From the NCBI GenBank assembly GCA_040007395.1, contig JBDTVG010000178.1:1-5844 (forward strand): DNA of 5,844 nucleotides, read 5' to 3'. Positions 1 through 5,810 of the stretch are shown one piece after another. The stretch comes from DATGFK01 sp040007395 (GTDB lineage Bacteria; Chloroflexota; Anaerolineae; Aggregatilineales; UBA2796). The notes under the pieces were generated by a model that did not search any database, was not told the DNA's origin, and saw only the letters and a list, made by a program, of their open reading frames with translations. Within the stretch, counting starts at the first letter, position 1. Each line of letters opens with the position of its first letter. Position numbers and translations under genes: made by a program.

Positions 1-1
1 A

Positions 2-238
2 TTACTCAGGCTCCTGCTCGTGGCGATTTTCCTCTACCCAGCCCACAATAGACGAGAGTAAAATTAACACGCCGACTGCGCTGATAATCAGCGTGGACAC
101 CACGCCCACCGCGATCAATAGCAGACCGAAGGCCACGCTGATGGGCCAATAGCTTGAAATCGTGGCCTGTCGCTCGGCTATCTGCCGATTTTCTTCTTCA
201 TAGTTTTCTTCTTGTGCTGGTCTATCATGGATTTCCAT
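2..238 (-). CDS. Small acidic two-helix membrane protein, possible oxidase subunit IV-like protein
   Basis: A complete 78-residue protein whose stop codon lies at bases 2-4. Residues 1-29 are hydrophilic and rich in Glu (a run around residues 9-23). Two hydrophobic stretches follow, about 31-48 (opening with a Tyr-Trp-Pro at 30-32) and 49-67, separated by only a short turn, then an acidic tail opening with Gly-Trp-Val-Glu-Glu at 66-70. It therefore looks like a membrane hairpin with both ends on the same side. The start is supported by AAGGA at 248-252, nine bases upstream and inside the end of ctaG; the gap to ctaG is six bases, so it is very probably co-transcribed and translationally coupled. 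The Tyr-Trp-Pro opening and the Gly-Trp-x-Glu exit resemble small accessory subunits (subunit IV-like) encoded beside bacterial heme-copper oxidases. That assignment rests on position and general look, not on a signature motif. It carries no Cys or metal-binding cluster. Confidence 0.72.
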   Translation of the reverse strand: MEIHDRPAQEENYEEENRQIAERQATISSYWPISVAFGLLLIAVGVVSTLIISAVGVLILLSSIVGWVEENRHEQEPE

Positions 239-244
239 CGTTAC

Positions 245-1069
245 CTATCCTTCTATTCCTAACCCCTGTAAAACAGGTGCTGCTTGAACATCGTCACTTA
301 ACCAATGATAAAATGTCAAAATAAGCAGACCGACATAGATCATGTCCCCCGGCAACCACATCACGATTCCACCAATTTGCTGGTCAGCCAGCGGAGTCAG
401 TCCCATCACGAGTGGTGCATTACCATAATAGGTAAACAAGGGTCGCCGTGCCAGCGTGATGAGCGCAGCGAGGGCGGTACACGCCAACATCGAGAGCGTC
501 TGATAGCCAAGTTTGGTCAACCCCGTTGGGCGCGAGATGCCGCTGACGGTTGGCCCCAGAATAGGCCACCATCCGATGAACGCTGCACCGATGAACACCA
601 GATGCTCAACAATATGCAGCGCTTCATTTTGCAAAGCTGCATCGTAGACCGACGGAAAATGCCAGAACCACACGACCCCATTGAATAGGACAAGCGCGAC
701 AATGGGCTGCACTAGCGCGTTCAGAACGCGACGGACCACACCGCGAGGCAAGACGCGCTCCATCAGCCAGTCCGGTATACCCAGTAACCACAGTGGCGCA
801 GCGGCAAACATCAGGAGCATGTGCTGTGCCATGTGGGCGCTGAACAGGTAGTTGTCCGCGACCCCGTCCAGCGGACTCAAGAGCGCAATCACCGCGCAAA
901 GCGTCCCCAAGTGGAAGGCGATCTGGCGGGCGAGGGGGACAGGAGGCCCCCAACGATAGGCACGTCGCAGTGCGTTTATCGCCAACAGGTAGGCAAATTC
1001 CCAGATGTCGAGACCTACCACAATGCTCGGCTCAAAGACCCAGTGGAAAGCGATACCGTTAATGTCCAT
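245..1069 (-). CDS. ctaG: Cytochrome c oxidase assembly factor CtaG (caa3_CtaG family)
   Basis: A polytopic membrane protein of 274 residues with about seven hydrophobic helices, of usual length for the caa3_CtaG family. Members of this family are needed for the CuB centre of subunit I in caa3-type oxidases of Gram-positive bacteria. Visible family landmarks are Ser-Pro-Leu-Asp at 65-68 followed by a His-Met-x-x-His-Met motif (His79, His83), a Trp-His-x-Pro segment (His137) with Tyr142-Asp-Ala-Ala, His152 and His156 in the next helix, and the C-terminal Leu-Ala-Asp-Gln-Gln-x-Gly-Gly at 227-234 followed by Met-Trp-x-Pro-Gly. The membrane His and Met residues are plausible copper ligands (inference). 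It is not homologous to the proteobacterial Cox11 protein, which is sometimes also called CtaG. It starts six bases after the coxC stop without a strong Shine-Dalgarno sequence, which suggests translational coupling to coxC. The codons for its last residues hold the ribosome binding site of the next gene. Confidence 0.93.
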   Translation of the reverse strand: MDINGIAFHWVFEPSIVVGLDIWEFAYLLAINALRRAYRWGPPVPLARQIAFHLGTLCAVIALLSPLDGVADNYLFSAHMAQHMLLMFAAAPLWLLGIPDWLMERVLPRGVVRRVLNALVQPIVALVLFNGVVWFWHFPSVYDAALQNEALHIVEHLVFIGAAFIGWWPILGPTVSGISRPTGLTKLGYQTLSMLACTALAALITLARRPLFTYYGNAPLVMGLTPLADQQIGGIVMWLPGDMIYVGLLILTFYHWLSDDVQAAPVLQGLGIEG

Positions 1070-1075
1070 TGTCGA

Positions 1076-1639
1076 TCACACTAGGTACAGCGCCACAAAC
1101 AGGACGCACCAGATAACAGTTACGTAGTACCAGAACCATGTGCCGACCTGTACTGCCACATAATGGGATGCCGTAAAGTCACCCAGCCGCGCCCGTCGAT
1201 AATTGAGCGCAAGGATGAGGATTCCGGCGACAACGTGCAGCGCATGAAAGCCCATCAGCGCAAAAAATATCCCGCCGAAGAAAGCATCATTAACCGCCAT
1301 GTGGGCATGGCTGAATTCAAAGAGCTGCCCAAAGATAAACAGGATGCCCAACGCCACACTGATCAGCAAATTGGTAGTCAGACGATCCTTGCGGCCTTGC
1401 TGAATATCCACTGACGACTGATGGGTTGTCCACGCACTGAGCAGCAATACAGCGGTATTTATCCCGGCGAACAGCCTATCCCACGCGGCGATTGGCTTGA
1501 ACATCACTTCCGATGGCCCAGTTCGCATATATAGGTAGGCCATGAGCAGCGTCCCAAAGAAGGCTGTCTCAGCCAGAAATACAACGATAAGGGTGCTGCG
1601 GGCTGTGTCGGCAGTTTTAAGTGAAGGGCTGGTGTTCAT
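1076..1639 (-). CDS. coxC: Cytochrome c oxidase subunit III
   Basis: A 187-residue integral membrane protein with about five helices (roughly 17-37, 57-72, 90-108, 118-145, 165-186). This is the short form lacking the two N-terminal helices of mitochondrial-type subunit III. Family landmarks are Phe-Leu-x-x-Glu24-x-x-Phe-Phe in the first helix, Asn61-Thr followed by a Leu-rich stretch, Gly-Gln-Leu-Phe-Glu at 104-108, and the Gly130-Phe-His132-x-x-His135 motif. Subunit III has no metal centre; it stabilises subunit I and supports proton uptake into the D channel. The final helix normally carries a Trp-His-Phe-Val-Asp motif, but here the His and Asp positions are Tyr171 and Thr174. The start follows the coxA stop by three bases and has an excellent GAGGAG site inside coxA, so the two are translationally coupled. 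Confidence 0.95.
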   Translation of the reverse strand: MNTSPSLKTADTARSTLIVVFLAETAFFGTLLMAYLYMRTGPSEVMFKPIAAWDRLFAGINTAVLLLSAWTTHQSSVDIQQGRKDRLTTNLLISVALGILFIFGQLFEFSHAHMAVNDAFFGGIFFALMGFHALHVVAGILILALNYRRARLGDFTASHYVAVQVGTWFWYYVTVIWCVLFVALYLV

Positions 1640-1642
1640 GGC

Positions 1643-3304
1643 TTAATGCTCCTCGTGTACCGCATCAGCCAGTTGCGGATGTTTGGCATCCCATGCCGGA
1701 CGCGGGCTTTCGACAACCGGAATCTCATCAAAGTCATAGACGGGCGGCGGTGAGCTAGTCGTCCACTCCAGCGTAAAGCCGTCCCAAGGATCAGCCGGGG
1801 CCGTCGCGGGCTGGCGGATGGTTTGCCAGAAATTGACCAAAAAGACCAAGATGGACAGCGCAACCACGAAGGCTCCCACCGTCATTAGCAGATTCCAACT
1901 GTCCCAACCTAGCCCTGCCCCGTAGGTATAGACCCGGCGCGGCATCCCTAAGATGCCAAGGATGTGCATCGGGAAAAACACCATATTCATACCGATAAAC
2001 ATCAACCAGAAATGGGCTTTGCCGAGTCGCTCATTGAGCAACCGCCCAGAAAATTTGGGGAACCAATAGTAAAGCCCCGCAAACAGAGCGAAGATCGCGC
2101 CGCCAAACAACACATAGTGAATGTGGGCAGGCACATAATAGGTATCGGTGACTTGCCAGTCTACAGGTACGGAGGCCATCTGGACTCCACTGATGCCGCC
2201 AATGGTAAACAGCGCAATATGGCCTATCGCGAACAGCATCGGAGTCGGGAAGCGTAGCTGCCCGCCCCACATCGTTGCCAACCACGCAAAGATTTTTATG
2301 CCCGTTGGAATGCCGATCAGGAAACTGTCCGCCGAGAAAATGAGCAGCACAGCATCCGGTAAGCCAGTGGCGAACATATGATGCGCCCAAACGGTAAAGC
2401 CCAAAACGCCGATGACAATGCCGGACAGGATCACGGTTTTATAGCTAAACAACCGTTTGCCAGAAAACACGGGGATCACTTCCGAAATGATCCCGAACGC
2501 TGGCAGGATCAAGATATAGACTTCTGGATGACCGAAAAACCAGAAAAGATGCTGCCACAGAATCGCGCTGCCGCCCTGTTGAGAGTTAAAGAAATGGGTA
2601 CCTAGATTGCGATCAAACAACAGCAGCGCCGCAGCGGTCATCAGGGACGGGAAGGCAAATACTGACAGGAACGACATCACTGTTGTCATCCACACAAAGA
2701 GCGGAATGCGGGTAAGCGTCATGCCGGGGGCGCGAAGCTGCGCGACTGTGATGATAAAATTGATGGAACCCGCCGTAGACGAGATAGCCACCAGCAGGAT
2801 TGACAACGCCCAAAAGTCCATGCCCGGTGTAATTGAAAAGGGTTGCTCAGTGAGCGGGGCGTAACTGAACCACCCTTTATCGGGCGCACCGCCAAAGAAG
2901 AAACTGCTAAACAGGAAAATCCCCGCGAACAAAAATAGCCAGTAACTGAGCGCGTTTAACTTGGGAAACGCCATATCTCGCGCCCCGATCATCAGCGGCA
3001 CCAGATAGTTTCCGAAGCCAACCTGCAAAGGCATCACCACGAGGAAAATCATCGTGGTGCCGTGCATGGTGAACAGCGCATCATATAAGCTATTGCTCAA
3101 CACGGTATTGTTCGGCACCGCTAACTGCAACCGCATGAGTAGGGCAAAGATCCCCCCCAAAATGAAGAAGGTGATGGCAGTGACCATGTACAAAATCCCG
3201 ATACGCTTATGGTCAGTCGTGGTGATCCATGCAAGAATGCCCGTTGTCGGCGCATTTTCTCGCCCCAGTGGGATACTCGCTGATGCCTGAGATTGTGCTG
3301 TCAT
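1643..3304 (-). CDS. coxA: Cytochrome c oxidase subunit I (A1-type heme-copper oxidase)
   Basis: The catalytic subunit, 553 residues with about 12 membrane helices, carrying heme a and the heme a3/CuB site where oxygen is reduced to water and protons are pumped. Heme a ligands are His81 (Met-His-Gly-Thr) and His396. The heme a3 ligand is His394. CuB ligands are His259 (Gly-His-Pro-Glu-Val-Tyr), His308 and His309, and Tyr263 is the residue expected to be cross-linked to His259. D-channel residues Asn99, Asp110 and Asn117 keep the spacing known from Paracoccus. Glu261 in the His-Pro-Glu motif marks the A1 class, and Lys337 (Thr-Gly-Ile-Lys) is the K-channel lysine. The hydrophilic tail after about residue 497 carries no fused subunit III. 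Two positions are unusual: Thr386 replaces the His usually before the Asp-Thr-Tyr motif, and Pro392 sits two residues before the heme a3 ligand. An AAAGGT site at 3315-3320, overlapping the coxB stop, supports the ATG start. Confidence 0.98.
   Translation of the reverse strand: MTAQSQASASIPLGRENAPTTGILAWITTTDHKRIGILYMVTAITFFILGGIFALLMRLQLAVPNNTVLSNSLYDALFTMHGTTMIFLVVMPLQVGFGNYLVPLMIGARDMAFPKLNALSYWLFLFAGIFLFSSFFFGGAPDKGWFSYAPLTEQPFSITPGMDFWALSILLVAISSTAGSINFIITVAQLRAPGMTLTRIPLFVWMTTVMSFLSVFAFPSLMTAAALLLFDRNLGTHFFNSQQGGSAILWQHLFWFFGHPEVYILILPAFGIISEVIPVFSGKRLFSYKTVILSGIVIGVLGFTVWAHHMFATGLPDAVLLIFSADSFLIGIPTGIKIFAWLATMWGGQLRFPTPMLFAIGHIALFTIGGISGVQMASVPVDWQVTDTYYVPAHIHYVLFGGAIFALFAGLYYWFPKFSGRLLNERLGKAHFWLMFIGMNMVFFPMHILGILGMPRRVYTYGAGLGWDSWNLLMTVGAFVVALSILVFLVNFWQTIRQPATAPADPWDGFTLEWTTSSPPPVYDFDEIPVVESPRPAWDAKHPQLADAVHEEH
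1649..1654 (-). promoter_or_regulatory. Shine-Dalgarno site of coxC within the coxA coding end
   Basis: GAGGAG lies nine bases before the coxC ATG and is made of the two Glu codons that precede the last codon of coxA. It is the strongest ribosome binding site in the window and fixes the coxC start at 1639. Its position inside coxA means ribosomes finishing coxA would pass over it, which fits coupled synthesis of subunits I and III. Confidence 0.8.
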
Positions 3305-3318
3305 GGCTGTATTGACCT

Positions 3319-4392
3319 TTACTTTAGCTGTGTTAAATAGGCGACCAGAGCATTGATCTGGCTCTGCGGAAGGTTCTTAACGTGTATCATGTCGTTACCG
3401 GGCTTCATGGCTTGGTTATCGGTTAACCACTTGCGTATATTCTCCGCATTGAGATCGTAAGTCTCGCCCGCAAAACCCTTCCGCGAAAAAAGGTGCGTTA
3501 GACTAGGCGCAACGTGTTCAGGCCCATCTTCGCCCAAAAGATGGCAAGACCCGCAGATGCCATTCACGATGAGCGTATGGCCCTGTTTTTGGAGATCGTC
3601 CTGCGGCTCAACGGGCGGTTTTTGTTGGTTCGCCACCCACGCTTGGTAATCCTGCGGCGTATCGACATAGACCGTAAAGCGCATATTGGCATGATTCAAC
3701 CCGCAGTATTCCGAGCATTGCCCATGATACGCACCCACCGTATCGCCACGCAGCCACATATGATTGGTCACATCCGGGAAAACATCGGTTTTGCCAGCAA
3801 GCTGTGGAACCCAGAAACTATGGATGACATCGGCTGAATTGAGGGTGATAAAGACATTCTTGCCGACTGGAATATGTAGTTCATGGGCGGTAATGATGCC
3901 CAGATCAGGATAGTCGAATTCCCACCACCATTGATGACCCCTGACATCGATATTTAGATCGCCCGGTTGCTCGGCTGGTGCGGCAATGGTTTGCATCGTA
4001 TTGATCGTCATGGCAAAAATGACGACAACAATCACCACCGGAATGATCGTATACACCGCCTCAACGACCACATCGCGATAACGCTGGGATGGCGTAATTT
4101 CGCGGGCGGGGTTTTTGCGGAACCAAACAATATTAATAACGAGAAGCCCTTCGACAACAATAAATACGCCTGCCGACATAACGAGCAGTGTCCGATACAG
4201 GCTCGCTTGTGCGTCGGCAATGGGTGAGGCCGATTGGAGAAAGGTCGGAGATCCCGCACAGCTACTCAGTGCTACTCCCATCAGGAGAAAGATAAAACCG
4301 TAGCCAAACTTGCGCCTAATGCGCTGCTTTTTGTGTTTAGTTGAGTGTAAAACGCCTCTGAACGCTAAGAACCATCGATATGCTTGCTTCAC
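3319..4392 (-). CDS. coxB: Cytochrome c oxidase subunit II with C-terminal cytochrome c domain (caa3 type)
   Basis: Subunit II takes electrons from the respiratory chain on the outer face and passes them through CuA to subunit I. Numbering here is from the longer GTG start at 4434 (371 residues). The GTG at 4392, codon 15, is preferred because it follows an AGGG site at 4399-4402 with six bases between; the longer start has none. A basic N-terminus leads into a hydrophobic stretch ending in Leu-Ser-Ser-Cys59, a plausible lipobox. Two membrane helices follow (about 81-104 and 122-147). The CuA domain has Gln168-Trp-Trp-Trp, His205, Cys240, Glu242, Cys244, His248 and Met251, a full ligand set. 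From about residue 280 a cytochrome c domain carries Cys294-Gly-Ser-Cys297-His298, with Met349 (Lys-Pro-Gly-Asn-x-Met) as the likely axial ligand. The fused heme c defines the caa3 type. coxA follows after 14 bases. Confidence 0.96.
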   Translation of the reverse strand: MKQAYRWFLAFRGVLHSTKHKKQRIRRKFGYGFIFLLMGVALSSCAGSPTFLQSASPIADAQASLYRTLLVMSAGVFIVVEGLLVINIVWFRKNPAREITPSQRYRDVVVEAVYTIIPVVIVVVIFAMTINTMQTIAAPAEQPGDLNIDVRGHQWWWEFDYPDLGIITAHELHIPVGKNVFITLNSADVIHSFWVPQLAGKTDVFPDVTNHMWLRGDTVGAYHGQCSEYCGLNHANMRFTVYVDTPQDYQAWVANQQKPPVEPQDDLQKQGHTLIVNGICGSCHLLGEDGPEHVAPSLTHLFSRKGFAGETYDLNAENIRKWLTDNQAMKPGNDMIHVKNLPQSQINALVAYLTQLK

Positions 4393-4543
4393 TTCAATCC
4401 CTGTCTTTCGTTGGCCTGTTTGATCCTTCGACACTCACTAACAGGCTATTGATTTGAATACGAGACTTTATGACTCTGCACTGTCCACCATCGTCGATTT
4501 CAACCCTATTCACGCGAATCAAAGGGGACTAATTATTCAGCAT
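4393..4543. other. Gap between ctaB and coxB, no clear element
   Basis: This 151-base stretch (109 if coxB starts at 4434) separates ctaB from the tightly packed oxidase genes. I looked on the minus strand for a sigma-70-like promoter and found single boxes, such as TGGACA and CATAAA, but no pair with acceptable spacing. There is no stable hairpin followed by a T run that would act as a terminator. It may hold a promoter of another class or an untranslated leader for coxB, but nothing in it can be called. Confidence 0.5.
4399..4402 (-). promoter_or_regulatory. Likely Shine-Dalgarno site for the coxB GTG start at 4392
   Basis: AGGG six bases before a GTG is the only recognisable ribosome binding site near the coxB N-terminus. 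No comparable purine-rich site precedes the GTG at 4434. It favours a precursor of 357 residues with 44 residues before the predicted lipidated Cys, still long for a lipoprotein signal but less so than the 58 residues of the longer form. Confidence 0.5.
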
Positions 4544-5476
4544 TCAGTGTCCTCCTGAAATCAGCTTATCCACGATCATCGCGAGGAACAACAAGGCTAG
4601 ATAGAGCGATGAATATTTGTACATCTGCCGCGCCGCCAACTTGGTCGCCTTGCGTACCAGAAAATAGGCACGCCACAGTAAGCCTGCTCCCAACAACAGC
4701 GCTGCACCAAAGTAAAAGAGGCCAAGCATTTTTAGCGGGAGTGGGAACAGGGTTAAAATAACGAGTTGAAGGGAATACCATGCAATTTGGAGACGGGTAA
4801 ATTCTGAGCCGTGTGCGACAGGCATCATTGGCACATTCACCTGTTCATAGTCAGTATCGACCAGCACAGCCAAGGCCCAACTATGCGGCGGTGTCCAAGC
4901 AAAGATGATGGCAAACAGCAAGAACGCTTGCGGAGATAAGCTGCCCGTCGCTGCCGCCCACCCGACCAACACCGTCATCGCGCCAGCCCCACCGCCGATG
5001 ATGATGTTCAACGCGGTATTGCGCTTGAGCAGCAGCGTATACAGAAAGATATAGTAGGCGGCGCCCATCAGCGCCAAGAGTCCGGTGAGCCAATTGTCCA
5101 TAACCACTAGAATCAATGTGGCCCACGCCAGCAGACTCAGCCCAAACAACAGGGCGTTGACTGGGCTAATGCGCCCACCGGGAATAGGCCGATGTTTGGT
5201 GCGCGACATTTGAATATCAATATCACGATCTAGATATTGATTGATCGCGCTGGCACCCGCCGCCGCCAATGCACCGCCGATCATGGTGGATAGCAGCGTT
5301 ACTAGCGGAACAGACGGGCGAGCGACCACCATCGCGGCAACGGTTGTAAAGACCAACAGGGCGACAATTCGGGGTTTGGTCAGCGCCAAATAGTCGCGCA
5401 TGACTTGTGCTACTGGCGTGGACGAGAATGTTGTTCTTAACATAGGCTTTTTAGGTTCCCCCTGAATACTGTGCAC
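4544..5476 (-). CDS. ctaB: Protoheme IX farnesyltransferase (heme O synthase)
   Basis: A UbiA-superfamily membrane prenyltransferase that adds a farnesyl group from farnesyl diphosphate to the vinyl group of heme B, making heme O, the precursor of heme A. It has 310 residues and about eight to nine helices. The prenyl-diphosphate/Mg motif Asn79-x-x-x-Asp83-x-x-x-Asp87 is intact, followed by Arg-Thr-Lys-His-Arg-Pro at 92-97, a CtaB hallmark. The second acidic loop has Thr-Pro-Pro-His198-Ser-Trp and Asp207-x-Asp209-Tyr-Glu, then Val-Pro-Met-Met-Pro at 215-219. The N-terminal Thr-Lys-Pro-Arg at 33-36 is also typical. The chosen start is a GTG preceded by GGTGA with six bases between. An ATG at 5443 (codon 12) is an alternative, as the first residues are not part of the conserved fold, but its purine-rich site lies rather far upstream. 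Its product would pass to a heme A synthase, which is not encoded here. Confidence 0.96.
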   Translation of the reverse strand: MHSIQGEPKKPMLRTTFSSTPVAQVMRDYLALTKPRIVALLVFTTVAAMVVARPSVPLVTLLSTMIGGALAAAGASAINQYLDRDIDIQMSRTKHRPIPGGRISPVNALLFGLSLLAWATLILVVMDNWLTGLLALMGAAYYIFLYTLLLKRNTALNIIIGGGAGAMTVLVGWAAATGSLSPQAFLLFAIIFAWTPPHSWALAVLVDTDYEQVNVPMMPVAHGSEFTRLQIAWYSLQLVILTLFPLPLKMLGLFYFGAALLLGAGLLWRAYFLVRKATKLAARQMYKYSSLYLALLFLAMIVDKLISGGH

Positions 5477-5482
5477 GACTCG

Positions 5483-5487
5483 TCACC
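5483..5487 (-). promoter_or_regulatory. Likely Shine-Dalgarno site of ctaB
   Basis: GGTGA stands six bases before the GTG at 5476 and can pair with the 16S rRNA tail. It decides in favour of this start over the ATG at 5443. The hairpin at 5488-5515 ends on the base directly before it. Confidence 0.45.
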
Positions 5488-5515
5488 AACGATGCGGCGA
5501 CTAAGGAGCATCGTT
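5488..5515 (-). repeat. Inverted repeat (8-bp perfect stem) in the ctaB leader
   Basis: On the transcribed strand AACGATGC (5515-5508) and GCATCGTT (5495-5488) pair perfectly around a 12-base loop. No T run follows on the minus strand, so it is not an intrinsic terminator for this direction. It abuts the GGTGA ribosome binding site, so it is best read as a leader hairpin that could affect translation initiation of ctaB; function is inference. Confidence 0.5.
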
Positions 5516-5597
5516 TGATGTCGAGTTAATAAGCTGTTCAGTTGTGGGTCGTGAACTTTGACCGTTGGTTGGAACGGCGAAAGCGAAAATGAGGGAG

Positions 5598-5619
5598 CTA
5601 AGGCATGGGCATGGCTTAG
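5598..5619. repeat. 22-bp imperfect dyad, possible operator
   Basis: The sequence is symmetric about its centre, with half-sites CTAAG, one base, CATG, one base, mirrored to give CATG and CTTAG; 18 of 22 positions obey the symmetry, and only the two central bases and one position in each arm break it. Evenly placed mismatches in otherwise matching arms are typical of binding sites for dimeric helix-turn-helix regulators. Its position, 122 to 143 bases upstream of ctaB, fits a regulatory site, but no regulator gene is in the window. Confidence 0.4.
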
Positions 5620-5761
5620 TAAAATGGGTCCTATTGGGCGGGATCTAAAGCCTACAATGTAGTAATGTAATTGCCTTCGCTCGATCTAAAATTGTGTATA
5701 TAACTTATTTAAAACTCCTTTACTATTATTAAACGTTACGCCTAAATTATCGCATGGACAA

Positions 5762-5777
5762 TACGTATATATACGTA
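5762..5777. repeat. Perfect 16-bp palindrome
   Basis: TACGTATATATACGTA is identical to its own reverse complement. It lies in the most AT-rich part of the upstream region. It would overlap the -35 region of a promoter using the GATAAT at 5746-5751, which would suit an activator or repressor site. It could also be simple AT-rich sequence that happens to be symmetric. Confidence 0.5.
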
Positions 5778-5810
5778 GTTTAAGTTGATGTTGGCTCATG
5801 TTAACTACGT
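5773..5810. repeat. Inverted repeat with 8-bp arms, sharing an arm with the palindrome
   Basis: ACGTAGTT (5773-5780) and AACTACGT (5803-5810) are perfect reverse complements 22 bases apart. The left arm overlaps the right end of the 16-bp palindrome, so three copies of a TACGT-type half-site lie within about 50 bases. No T run follows on either strand, so it does not look like a terminator. Confidence 0.4.

Noticed and set aside
305..688. 127-residue open frame on the plus strand opposite ctaG
   Set aside because: It is antisense to a confidently identified gene, is low in hydrophobic order, has no family motif, and arises from the codon structure of ctaG.
245..1069. Cox11-type copper chaperone, because of the shared name CtaG
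   Set aside because: Cox11 is a single-helix protein with a periplasmic Cys-x-Cys copper site; this protein has about seven helices and the caa3_CtaG motifs.
2031..2390. 119-residue minus-strand frame inside coxA
   Set aside because: It is an out-of-frame shadow of coxA; the coxA frame is intact and carries all catalytic residues, so there is no frameshift to explain.
1643..3304. Fused subunit I/III protein
   Set aside because: The tail after about residue 497 is hydrophilic with no extra helices, and a separate subunit III follows three bases later.
3514..3837. 107-residue open frame on the plus strand opposite coxB
   Set aside because: It mirrors the CuA and heme c coding region, which is under strong constraint; there is no ribosome binding site or recognisable product.
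5488..5515. Intrinsic terminator for an upstream gene
   Set aside because: The stem is only 8 bp, and no T run follows on either strand.
5531..5560. Sigma-70-like promoter for ctaB (TTCACG and TATTAA on the minus strand, 18 bases apart)
   Set aside because: Each box matches only four of six consensus positions and the spacing is not ideal; such pairs are frequent by chance.
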